The notes under the pieces were generated by a model. The model worked only from the letters and a program-made list of their open reading frames with translations, ran no database searches and had not been told where the DNA came from. The translations under genes and the position numbers were made by a program. Shown piece after piece: positions 1-6,606 of a stretch of 28,505 nucleotides of DNA. Every line of letters starts with the position of its first letter. The stretch's first letter is position 1. The stretch is from CAYFUR01 sp964346275 (lineage in GTDB: Bacteria > Sumerlaeota > Sumerlaeia > SLMS01), in assembly GCA_964346275.1 (NCBI GenBank), contig CAYFUR010000047.1, positions 1-28,505 of the forward strand. Reading direction: 5' to 3'.

Positions 1-1
1 A

Positions 2-799
2 TCTGCTCTTTCCGAGGACACGATCATCTATGGAAACATCTCTTCTAAAATACTCAAAAAAGAAGACTTTTTAGAGTCTAAAAGACCTTATGAAACGGCA
101 TTTCTAGACACCTGTGTTGATATCAGAGATTCTGGATACGGCGTACGCGCCGGACTAAGCCCGCTACCATATTTCTACGAAAAACATCCAGCGGCAAAAG
201 AGTTGACGACACTGAACGCCACGAGCAACAATTTATTAGAGCTGAAAATTAAAACAGTAAAAAGCGAGCTCGTCTATACATTCCTTCTCAATCCCGAATT
301 CAATTTCCTGGTCGATCATGGCGAGATGCGATTGCCGAATGGATACGTATTTTTTGAATTCGACAACACGCTGGAAAGAGACCCTGATACTGGCATATGC
401 TATGCAAGCCAAACGATCGAGAAAAGCTACCAAGGCACGGGAAGCGGGAAAAAGATTTCTACCAGACAAATTATTGTGGAGCACATTGATTTCAATCCTG
501 TATTAAATGAAGATTTATCTGATATCAACAGGATCGCTGCGGCACTCCAGGACGTATTCAGTCAGGTCCACTGGTTTAATCCTCAAGGGGATGGCATGGT
601 CCTGCAAAATGTAGAAGGAAAGCTCGTTCCTTATGATGAGCTGAGAGAGAGGAACATGCCAAGGGTGAACACGCAATCACGGCAAGGCGCCATTTCAAAT
701 TATTTGAGTTTGACCGGAATTCTCATCTTCTCAGGAGCCGCTCTTATTCTTATCGCTCTGGGGATCAAACTCACTTTTGCATATAGGAGAGTGTCATGA
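2..799 (+). CDS. Tail-anchored hypothetical protein, 5' end outside the window
   Basis: The frame is open from the first complete codon of the window to the TGA at 797-799, so this is the C-terminal 265 residues of a longer protein. The TTG at 203 is only an internal codon. A single hydrophobic segment close to the C-terminus (around NYLSLTGILIFSG through LILIALGI) is followed by a short basic tail, FAYRRVS, so the protein probably has a large domain on one side of the membrane and a C-terminal anchor. I do not recognise the family. Codon use is AT-rich (many AAA, ATA, AGA, TTA codons), unlike every gene to the right of about 2.4 kb, which suggests a different origin. The stop codon overlaps the ATG of a short downstream frame (ATGA). 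Confidence 0.7.
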   Translation, partial: SALSEDTIIYGNISSKILKKEDFLESKRPYETAFLDTCVDIRDSGYGVRAGLSPLPYFYEKHPAAKELTTLNATSNNLLELKIKTVKSELVYTFLLNPEFNFLVDHGEMRLPNGYVFFEFDNTLERDPDTGICYASQTIEKSYQGTGSGKKISTRQIIVEHIDFNPVLNEDLSDINRIAAALQDVFSQVHWFNPQGDGMVLQNVEGKLVPYDELRERNMPRVNTQSRQGAISNYLSLTGILIFSGAALILIALGIKLTFAYRRVS

Positions 800-1076
800 A
801 AAAGAGTTTTACCGTAGTCATGTTAAGCAGCGCCTTAAGCAGAGGTGGTCCCAATTGTTTGGACAGCTTTTCGGGGCGTCGATAAGTTATACGCCCGGCC
901 GGTCCACCACCCTCCTCAATGGGCCCCTTCAAGGCCTGCTCTTTCCCGGCCATCCGCTTCATTCGAGAATTCGTCCCCATCCTCAACACCAGCCAAACCA
1001 CAATCAAGATCAATGTGACGCCAAGCGCCACTTGCCAGACCATTCGCGGGAGCAGGAGCGGATTTTCCGGCGTCAT
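771..1076 (-). CDS. Small single-span membrane protein, hypothetical
   Basis: This is a 101-residue frame with one clear membrane segment at about residues 13-31 (VALGVTLILIVVWLVLRMG) and a basic, glycine-rich cytoplasmic-type region after it. It lies 69 bp downstream of the 253-residue membrane protein on the same strand, so it may close that operon. The Shine-Dalgarno sequence is weak. The last 18 or so residues (from LNMTTVKLFF) are encoded by the AT-rich block beyond position 835, and its 3' end overlaps the convergent gene ending at 799 by 29 bp. The original C-terminus may therefore have been replaced when the two DNA blocks were joined. No family recognised. Confidence 0.4.
   Translation of the reverse strand: MTPENPLLLPRMVWQVALGVTLILIVVWLVLRMGTNSRMKRMAGKEQALKGPIEEGGGPAGRITYRRPEKLSKQLGPPLLKALLNMTTVKLFFMTLSYMQK
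796..885 (+). pseudogene. Possible truncated start of a gene coupled to the preceding CDS
   Basis: An ATG at 796 overlaps the preceding stop codon as ATGA and has an AGGAG Shine-Dalgarno sequence at 785-789, an arrangement typical of translational coupling. The peptide starts MKKSFTVVMLSSALS, which resembles the beginning of a signal peptide, but it stops after 29 codons. Base composition changes from AT-rich to GC-rich at about 835, inside this frame. The simplest reading is that a real downstream gene lost everything after its first dozen codons through recombination or deletion. It could instead be a fortuitous short frame. Confidence 0.3.
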
Positions 1077-1145
1077 CTATCGACATCCCAATTGGACAGC
1101 CTAAGATTCTGCTCTAGGCCGGTCGCAAAGTGCTCGAGACGCAGC

Positions 1146-1907
1146 TCAACCATCCTCCGGCACAATCGCAGGGGCATTTCTTCGGCGTAGAACACGGCCA
1201 CCATGATAAGTATAGGTTTTTGTGAATTCCACCGTCCCATCGGAATGAAGCAGAAAATAGGTTCTAACTTCTCCATTCACTCCGTCTTCACTCACGACAT
1301 CGGCTGAAACCTCCGCGATTTGGATATTTTCTTTGATGTCCGATAAGAAGCCGGGTGGGGATTCACGGCTGTTCCAGGGGCTGTCTCTTGACGGGTGGTT
1401 ATAAAGAAGCATTGTTAATGTTTCCAGGTTGATTTTCCGCCAGACATCGCGGTGTGTGGTATTCTGCATCCTTTCGATCTGATCGGCAACACCTTCCGCT
1501 TTGACCCCAGCCTGGTCTAGCTTCTTGTCCAATTCGATGGGAGACAGCTCATCAGCAAAACCGAGCACCAGATAAAGCGCTGCAATCTCCGCAATTCCGG
1601 CCTGGGTTTGATCGAATTGACTCGAGTTTTCCGGATTCGCATACACATAGCTCATATTAGCATGGTAGGCCTCGAAAAACGCCTCCGTCTCCTCGATCCA
1701 GCTCCCGGGTGCTTGTTTTACCTTCTTTTCCCAATCCTCTTCGAAGGGGTTGCGCGGAGGGCCCTCATACCCTGACCCGTCACTCGTCGACCTGGAAGCC
1801 CGTTGGTCCATAACGGCGGGGAGAATTGCACTGACAAAGTAAACCGCGGCTCCCGCGACAAACAAAACTGCCAGAACGTAGTAAGTTTTTCTGCTTTTGC
1901 CATCCAA
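1146..1907 (-). CDS. Membrane-anchored hypothetical protein
   Basis: The frame encodes 253 residues from a TTG start. AAAGG lies nine bases upstream of this TTG, and an in-frame TAG further upstream rules out a much longer protein. Residues 9-29 (YYVLAVLFVAGAAVYFVSAI) form an N-terminal membrane anchor with a basic MDGKSRK preceding it, so the remaining 220 residues are probably outside the cytoplasm. The soluble part is rich in Asp and Glu and contains a predicted helical stretch (about 70-160) followed by a probable beta region. I recognise no domain. It is 76 bp downstream of the Cys-rich protein gene and may be co-transcribed with it. GC content is intermediate between the AT-rich left edge and the rest of the window. 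Confidence 0.65.
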   Translation of the reverse strand: MDGKSRKTYYVLAVLFVAGAAVYFVSAILPAVMDQRASRSTSDGSGYEGPPRNPFEEDWEKKVKQAPGSWIEETEAFFEAYHANMSYVYANPENSSQFDQTQAGIAEIAALYLVLGFADELSPIELDKKLDQAGVKAEGVADQIERMQNTTHRDVWRKINLETLTMLLYNHPSRDSPWNSRESPPGFLSDIKENIQIAEVSADVVSEDGVNGEVRTYFLLHSDGTVEFTKTYTYHGGRVLRRRNAPAIVPEDG

Positions 1908-1983
1908 TTCTGAAGACCTTTCTAAGCAGGCTCCAGCCTCATACTATGGCCAGAGCCCGCTTCGGATAGTAACGACTTTTTAA

Positions 1984-2301
1984 TCAACAGGCACCTAAAC
2001 TGCAGCAATCCTCTTCCACAGTCCGCGATCCGTAGCTGTCAACGTATTCCTGAGTTGAGCAATCGGAATAGACAATAGTACACACTTTTGCGCTTGTATA
2101 TGTAGTAACGGTACCGTAACAAGCACTGGAGCAGACCCCATTTGGTCCACAATCCTGAGTTACGTAAGTGTAGGGCCCTTCACAGTGCACCAGGAAATCA
2201 CATTCGCCTGCCTCGGCTGATTGAACCAGCAGGAATAAACCTGCAAGGAGAAAGCAACAGCCGAAAATAGCTGTCTGGAGTCGAGTCGTGAAGAGTCTCA
2301 T
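1984..2301 (-). CDS. Small secreted cysteine-rich protein
   Basis: The frame encodes 105 residues, with an ATG preceded by AGAGGA at the right distance. Residues 1-31 form a signal peptide (basic MRLFTTR, a hydrophobic core with a CC pair, cleavage likely after AEA). The mature protein of about 74 residues holds ten cysteines, including a CC pair near the C-terminus and a final Cys as last residue, with many Tyr, Thr and Ser between them. Ten is an even number, compatible with five disulfides in an exported, protease-resistant mini-protein. I recognise no family. A near-consensus promoter lies just upstream, so it can be expressed independently of the SGNH hydrolase gene in front of it. Candidate roles are an envelope structural peptide, an inhibitor or a toxin-like peptide, and nothing in the sequence decides between them. 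Confidence 0.7.
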   Translation of the reverse strand: MRLFTTRLQTAIFGCCFLLAGLFLLVQSAEAGECDFLVHCEGPYTYVTQDCGPNGVCSSACYGTVTTYTSAKVCTIVYSDCSTQEYVDSYGSRTVEEDCCSLGAC

Positions 2302-2317
2302 AGCAATCCTCTCATTC

Positions 2318-3745
2318 TTATTTGGGATTGCTGAAGCTTAGAGAGTCATCCTCGCTCTTTGTCAAGAAAGAGAAAACGGAAAAGGCCTTGCCATTCACAT
2401 CATTTGTTAAAAACGGGGACTCCCCCCCCCCCAATATCTCAGGGAATTGCTCGATCATGCGTTCGTTGCTCTCCTGCATTTCCGGGGTGACGTGGCGCCA
2501 GAGGTCTTCCGGCGGGACCATGTTCGTATAGTCGTCCACGGATTCCGGCGGGTCGCTCCATTTCCGTTCCACCGCCTCGATTCCGTCCGCGGGAAAGTCC
2601 ATCTCCGGATTCTCTTCGAGAAATGCCGACCGGATGACGCGGGCGAATTCCGCCGCGGCCAGCTCCGCGCCGGGCAGGTTGAGGTGGTAATTGTCGATGC
2701 GCTTGCCGAATTCCTGGCTGCGGGGTTCCTCCACCACGACGAAAAACGCGGCGCGGTCCGGACGCTGGAATTTCATCACCAGATCGCAGAGGGGCACGCC
2801 TTCCTCCACGGCCACCTCGCGGGCCGCTTGCAGATACGGCCCATAGTCCGCCATGGGCGGCATCCAGTTTTCCTCCTCGTTCCAGAACAGCCACGGATAG
2901 AGCGTGATGATTGGCATCGCCCCCTGCTCGCGCGCGGCCTCGACCACGGCGCGGAGGTTTTCCTTTCGCTGGGCGATGGTCACGCGGGGCACCTGGGTTT
3001 CCGGCGGCGTGGTGATGGGCCGCCAGGCCACGTTTTGATAGGGTTGAATGAGAGCCTCGGGCAACGTCCGCCGGAACCATCCCACCGTGGCGCTCTTCTG
3101 CCCGGTGCGGGCGAGAAATTCCGCAAAGGACGTCACCTGGAAATCGACGCGGTCGTGGCGGTCGGCGAGGCCCGCATCGTTCGTCCCAACGCAAATGATG
3201 ACGATGTCGGGCTTGAAGAGGGGAATCTCGCGCCGGGCGAGGCGCTTGACGTTTTCGCTGGAGTAGCCGTTCACCCCGGCGTTCTGCACCCATACGTCGC
3301 GATCCGCCAGCGCATCAGCGAGAATGCGTTCGAGATACTCCGGATAGCTGTCGAGGTGCATGCCATTGGTCGAGGAGCCGCCAAAGGCGATCACGCGCAG
3401 TTCGTCCTCGTCCTTCGGCGCCGGATAATCCTTCTGCCCCTTCAGTCCGCGATTGTTTGTATACATGGGGCTGTCGATCCATTTATCGAACCACTCGAAG
3501 CCCGGATAGACATGGTTGCGCAGATAGACAAAGCCCGTCTCGGCATCGAACATGAACAGGTTGTCGTGGCCGATGCGCTGGGGCGGGCTCAGCCCGTCCG
3601 CCGTCCATTCCATGCCGAGCAGCGCGATCAGTCCCACGGCCACCGTCATGACCAGCGCGCGCACGGGCCGGCGCATGGCGGGCAGGTTCTGCTCGGCGGG
3701 CAGCGTGGATTTGGATTCGTAATGCTCCGGGCGAAAACCGGACAT
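2318..3745 (-). CDS. SGNH/GDSL hydrolase, membrane-anchored, partner of MBOAT acyltransferase
   Basis: The frame encodes 475 residues. A membrane segment at about 29-45 places the catalytic domain outside the cytoplasm. SGNH blocks are visible: block I GGSSTNG (122-128, nucleophile Ser), block II Gly in NAGVNGYSS (155-163), block III GTND (187-190, Asn for the oxyanion hole) and block V DNYH (Asp351, His354), so a complete Ser-His-Asp set is present. Proteins of this type next to an MBOAT protein usually transfer or remove O-acetyl groups on exported polysaccharide, as AlgJ/AlgX or PatB do. Here the MBOAT gene ends 24 bp upstream, so they are almost certainly one operon. Near the 3' end, an 11-G tract (codons for Leu-Gly-Gly-Gly-Glu, residues about 438-442) precedes a tail of about 34 residues. 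A single-base change in that tract would end the protein within eight codons. Confidence 0.85.
   Translation of the reverse strand: MSGFRPEHYESKSTLPAEQNLPAMRRPVRALVMTVAVGLIALLGMEWTADGLSPPQRIGHDNLFMFDAETGFVYLRNHVYPGFEWFDKWIDSPMYTNNRGLKGQKDYPAPKDEDELRVIAFGGSSTNGMHLDSYPEYLERILADALADRDVWVQNAGVNGYSSENVKRLARREIPLFKPDIVIICVGTNDAGLADRHDRVDFQVTSFAEFLARTGQKSATVGWFRRTLPEALIQPYQNVAWRPITTPPETQVPRVTIAQRKENLRAVVEAAREQGAMPIITLYPWLFWNEEENWMPPMADYGPYLQAAREVAVEEGVPLCDLVMKFQRPDRAAFFVVVEEPRSQEFGKRIDNYHLNLPGAELAAAEFARVIRSAFLEENPEMDFPADGIEAVERKWSDPPESVDDYTNMVPPEDLWRHVTPEMQESNERMIEQFPEILGGGESPFLTNDVNGKAFSVFSFLTKSEDDSLSFSNPK
2337..2365 (-). promoter_or_regulatory. Sigma-70-type promoter for the Cys-rich protein gene
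   Basis: On the minus strand there is a perfect TTGACA (-35, plus-strand 2360-2365), a 17-bp spacer and TCTAAG (-10, 2337-2342, four of six matches including the TA..A core positions). Transcription would begin near 2330, about 29 bases before the ATG at 2301. The site lies inside the last codons of the SGNH hydrolase frame as written, which is one reason to suspect that frame ends earlier. Confidence 0.5.
2422..2432 (-). repeat. Homopolymeric tract of 11 G (coding strand) in the SGNH hydrolase gene
   Basis: Eleven consecutive C on the plus strand read as G11 in the gene. In the frame as written the codons are TTG GGG GGG GGG GAG. One extra G leads to GVPVFNK then stop, and one fewer leads to SPRF then stop. 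The tract is therefore either a slippage switch at the C-terminus or an assembly or sequencing indel site. Confidence 0.9.
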
Positions 3746-3769
3746 GGTGGTCTCTCCTGCCTTCCTCTC

Positions 3770-5200
3770 CTAGAACTGAAAGTAGATAAACGCCTGGGCC
3801 TGGCCGCCAAAAACCAGAATCGCATACAGCATGAGCGCGGCGAGCAGCCCCGCCACCCACGGCGACAGAAACAGGGGCGATGGCTCGTCGGTTTTCAGCT
3901 TTTCCTGCGCCAGATCGTAAAACAACATCAACCCGCCGAAGAAGAAAAACCGGTGCAGATTCGTCCAGTCTCCGCCGAAGAGTGGATCGTCCAGGGATCG
4001 GAAAATCACCTGCAACCCTTCGGAAATCGACTGGCCCCGGAAAATCGCAAAGGCAAACGCCGCGATGTGGAAAATGACCAGGATGCGCAAGAGATCGAGG
4101 AACTTCCGCCAGACCGGGCCGCGCAGGAGGTTCTGCTCGTAAGCCCGGGCAACTTTCATCCCGGCCGCTTTCTCCAGAAGCAGAAACACGCCGTGGATCA
4201 CGCCCCAGAAAATAAACGTCCAGTTCGCGCCGTGCCACAGGCCGGTTATCAGCATTGTGGCGGACAGGTTGAGATACGTCCGCGAAGCGCCGCGCCGGTT
4301 GCCGCCGAGGGGGATATAGACGTAATCGCGAAACCACGTGCTGAGGGAGATATGCCAGCGCCGCCAGAACTCGCCGATGGTTTTCGCGAGGTAGGGCTGG
4401 CGGAAGTTCACCATCAGCTCGATCCCCATGAGCCGGGCGCACCCCCGCGCGATGTCGGAATAGCCGCTGAAGTCCGCATAGATTTGAATCGCGAAGAGGT
4501 AAATCGCCCCCAGCGCCATGGGCCCGGAGGCTTCCCCCGGCGCGTTGAACACACCGTCCACATAGGGAGCAATGGCATCGCCAATGGCGACTTTCTTCAC
4601 GAAGCCGAGGAGGATGAGCCAAAAGGCGCTCAGGATTTTATATCCGGTGATCGTGCGGGGGTTTTCGATCTGGGGGATCAGGTTGCGGGCGCGTTCGATG
4701 GGGCCGGCGACGAGCTGGGGGAAGAACGCGACAAAGAGCGCGAAGTTCAGAAAATCGCGCGTCGGCTCCAGCTTTCGGTTATAGATGTCGATCGTGTAGG
4801 AAAGGGTCTGAAACGTATAGAACGAAATACCCACCGGCAGCACAATCGCGAGCGCCACCTGGGGCGCGGTGACTCCCAGGGCGGCCAGCCCCTCCACCGC
4901 CGAATCGTAGAAGAAATTGAAATACTTGAAAAAGCCGAGGATGCCGAGATTCGTCGCCAGGCTGACGCCGAGAAGAATCTTGCGCGCGCGGGGGCTTTCC
5001 CGCCGGTGAATCTCCATCCCGCACCAGTAATCCACCACGGTGCTGATAAGAATCAGGCTGAGAAAGCGCTCGTCCCACGAGCCATAGAAGACATAGCTGG
5101 CCGCGAGCAGCCAGAGGTTCTGTCCGCGCAGGGGCAGTACATAGTACAGCGCCAGCACGATCGGCAGGAAATAGAGGAATTCGAGGGAATTGAATAACAA
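3770..5200 (-). CDS. MBOAT family O-acyltransferase (AlgI-like)
   Basis: Multi-pass integral membrane protein that would move an acyl (probably acetyl) group across the inner membrane onto an exported glycan, working with the SGNH protein encoded 24 bp downstream. I place the start at the TTG at 5198-5200, giving 476 residues beginning (M)LFNSLEFLYFLP, the usual AlgI beginning, with GGGAG nine bases upstream. An upstream in-frame ATG would add 27 unrelated residues. Family marks in this numbering are YFNFF near residue 93, GISFYTFQTLSY at 124-135, FFPQLVAGPIERA at about 160-172, the FWRRWHISLSTWFRDYVY block with His283, and the conserved catalytic His323 in LWHGANWTFIFWG, followed by IHG. Length and motifs are all those of an intact family member. 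Unlike alginate loci, no alginate synthesis genes are visible here, so the substrate is unknown. Confidence 0.9.
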   Translation of the reverse strand: MLFNSLEFLYFLPIVLALYYVLPLRGQNLWLLAASYVFYGSWDERFLSLILISTVVDYWCGMEIHRRESPRARKILLGVSLATNLGILGFFKYFNFFYDSAVEGLAALGVTAPQVALAIVLPVGISFYTFQTLSYTIDIYNRKLEPTRDFLNFALFVAFFPQLVAGPIERARNLIPQIENPRTITGYKILSAFWLILLGFVKKVAIGDAIAPYVDGVFNAPGEASGPMALGAIYLFAIQIYADFSGYSDIARGCARLMGIELMVNFRQPYLAKTIGEFWRRWHISLSTWFRDYVYIPLGGNRRGASRTYLNLSATMLITGLWHGANWTFIFWGVIHGVFLLLEKAAGMKVARAYEQNLLRGPVWRKFLDLLRILVIFHIAAFAFAIFRGQSISEGLQVIFRSLDDPLFGGDWTNLHRFFFFGGLMLFYDLAQEKLKTDEPSPLFLSPWVAGLLAALMLYAILVFGGQAQAFIYFQF

Positions 5201-5215
5201 GCGCGCTCGCTCCCG

Positions 5216-5283
5216 GGCCCATCCACTTCCGGTTAATATGGGCCTTCGCCTCAGGAGTGGCAGAAAAAAATGCCGGGGCATTT
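5216..5283. other. Two short inverted repeats upstream of the MBOAT gene
   Basis: GGCCCAT (5216-5222) pairs with ATGGGCC (5238-5244), and AAATGCC (5268-5274) pairs with GGCATTT (5277-5283). They lie in the roughly 260-bp divergent region between the MBOAT and glycosyltransferase genes and could be operators. No confident promoter was seen here. Arms of seven bases can arise by chance, so this is weak. Confidence 0.25.
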
Positions 5284-5462
5284 ACCTGGCATCGCCCGCC
5301 GCTTTTCCTTCGCCCGGAATGGAGCCCGAAACTACGGCGACTTCCGCCAGGAAGGGCAACGGCAATTCCCGCTCTTACGCCCCCACGGGATTTCGCCGTT
5401 GACCCGGCGCGAGGGCCGGACTTGCCTCCATCGGCACACCTTTCCTTTCGCCCCGAGGCCCC

Positions 5463-6605
5463 ATGAACCGCCGCATCGCCCTCAGCGCCCTCCAGCAACG
5501 CCACTACCTCACGGGGACCGGCCGCCACATCGCCGAGATTTTTCGCGCGCTCCCGGGCCTCGACAGCGAGACCGATTATCTCCTCTATGTGAAGGAAAAC
5601 CAGCGCGAGGTCTTCCCCGCCACCGAGGCGAACCGCAGGCAACGGGTGGTCTCCTCCTGCCCCACGCCGCCCCTGCGCCGCCTGCTGTGGGAGAATCTTC
5701 ACTTCACACGCATACTCAGAGAGGACGAGGTCGACCTCTATCACGGGCCGGCGAATTTTCTCCCCCCGCGCAAAGTCTGCCCCTACGTGCTGACCCTCCA
5801 CGACATGGTTTACTTCCACAACCCCGGCCGCACGTTTATGCTCCGCGCGAAATACTGGCAGTATTATATCCGCGCGACCTGGCGCATGGCCGATCTGATC
5901 CTCACCGTTTCCAAGTTCTCCCGCGAGGAAATCCGCCGCTATCTCCCCGTGCCCAAGCGCAAAATCCGTGTTGTCTATAATGGAGTGGACGAGCGCTTCC
6001 TGATCTCGCCCAGCGACGAACCGCGCCGGGAAATGCGCCGCGAGCACGGACTCGATGACCCCTACATCCTCTATGTCGGGCGGCTCGACCCCGACAAAAA
6101 CGTCGAACGCCTGGTTCGCGCCTTTGGCAAATTGGTCCGTTCGGGCCTGAAAACCCACAAGCTCGTCATCGCCGGTGCCAGGGATTACCGCTCCAGCAGC
6201 GTGGCGGAGATCGTCGAGAACCTCGGCATCCAGGATCGCGTGCTCTTTACGGGCTATATCAAGGACGAGCACCTGGTGCCGCTCTATGCCGAGGCGGACG
6301 CCTTCTGCTTTCCCTCGCTCAACGAGGGATTCGGCCTTCCCGTGCTCGAAGCCATGGCGGCCGGAACGCCTGTCGTGACCAGCAACATCAGCTCCCTCCC
6401 GGAAGTGGCGGGCGAGGCTGGCGTGCTCGTCAACCCGCGCTCGGTGAAGGAAATCGCCCGCGGGCTGAAATCCATCCTGGGAACGGCAAAAGGGCGGGAA
6501 CTGGCGGAAGCGGGCCGGCAACGCGCACGCCTCTTTACATGGGCACACGCGGCGGAGCAGACTCTCGAAGCTTACAACGACGTGTTGCGCACTGTGCGCC
6601 ACTGA
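5463..6605 (+). CDS. Glycosyltransferase family 4 (GT-B fold)
   Basis: The frame encodes 380 residues, with an ATG preceded by GAGG. The protein has the two-domain GT-B layout. The N-terminal acceptor half includes the YHGPANFLPP and LTLHDMVYFHNP segments (about 93-121) and LTVSKFSREEI (147-157). The C-terminal nucleotide-sugar half starts at about residue 165 (KIRVVYNGVDERF, then YILYVGRLDPDKN). The hallmark E-x7-E motif is EGFGLPVLE with Glu288 and Glu296, followed by AMAAGTPVV and a typical SLPEVAGEAG loop. Such enzymes transfer a hexose from a nucleotide-sugar donor, retaining configuration, to cell-surface glycans. It is divergent from the MBOAT/SGNH operon and one base upstream of the TPR gene, consistent with a surface polysaccharide role. 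The sugar and acceptor cannot be read from sequence. Confidence 0.9.
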   Translation: MNRRIALSALQQRHYLTGTGRHIAEIFRALPGLDSETDYLLYVKENQREVFPATEANRRQRVVSSCPTPPLRRLLWENLHFTRILREDEVDLYHGPANFLPPRKVCPYVLTLHDMVYFHNPGRTFMLRAKYWQYYIRATWRMADLILTVSKFSREEIRRYLPVPKRKIRVVYNGVDERFLISPSDEPRREMRREHGLDDPYILYVGRLDPDKNVERLVRAFGKLVRSGLKTHKLVIAGARDYRSSSVAEIVENLGIQDRVLFTGYIKDEHLVPLYAEADAFCFPSLNEGFGLPVLEAMAAGTPVVTSNISSLPEVAGEAGVLVNPRSVKEIARGLKSILGTAKGRELAEAGRQRARLFTWAHAAEQTLEAYNDVLRTVRH

Positions 6606-6606
6606 A

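Noticed and set aside
777..1190. A 137-codon plus-strand frame across the composition break
   Set aside because: It is Arg/His/Pro-rich without a Shine-Dalgarno site and is opposed by a minus-strand frame with a plausible membrane segment.
2447..5197. A 916-codon open frame on the plus strand
   Set aside because: It is antisense to the well-supported SGNH and MBOAT genes, has a His/Arg/Glu-rich composition typical of shadow frames in GC-rich DNA, and shows no domain.
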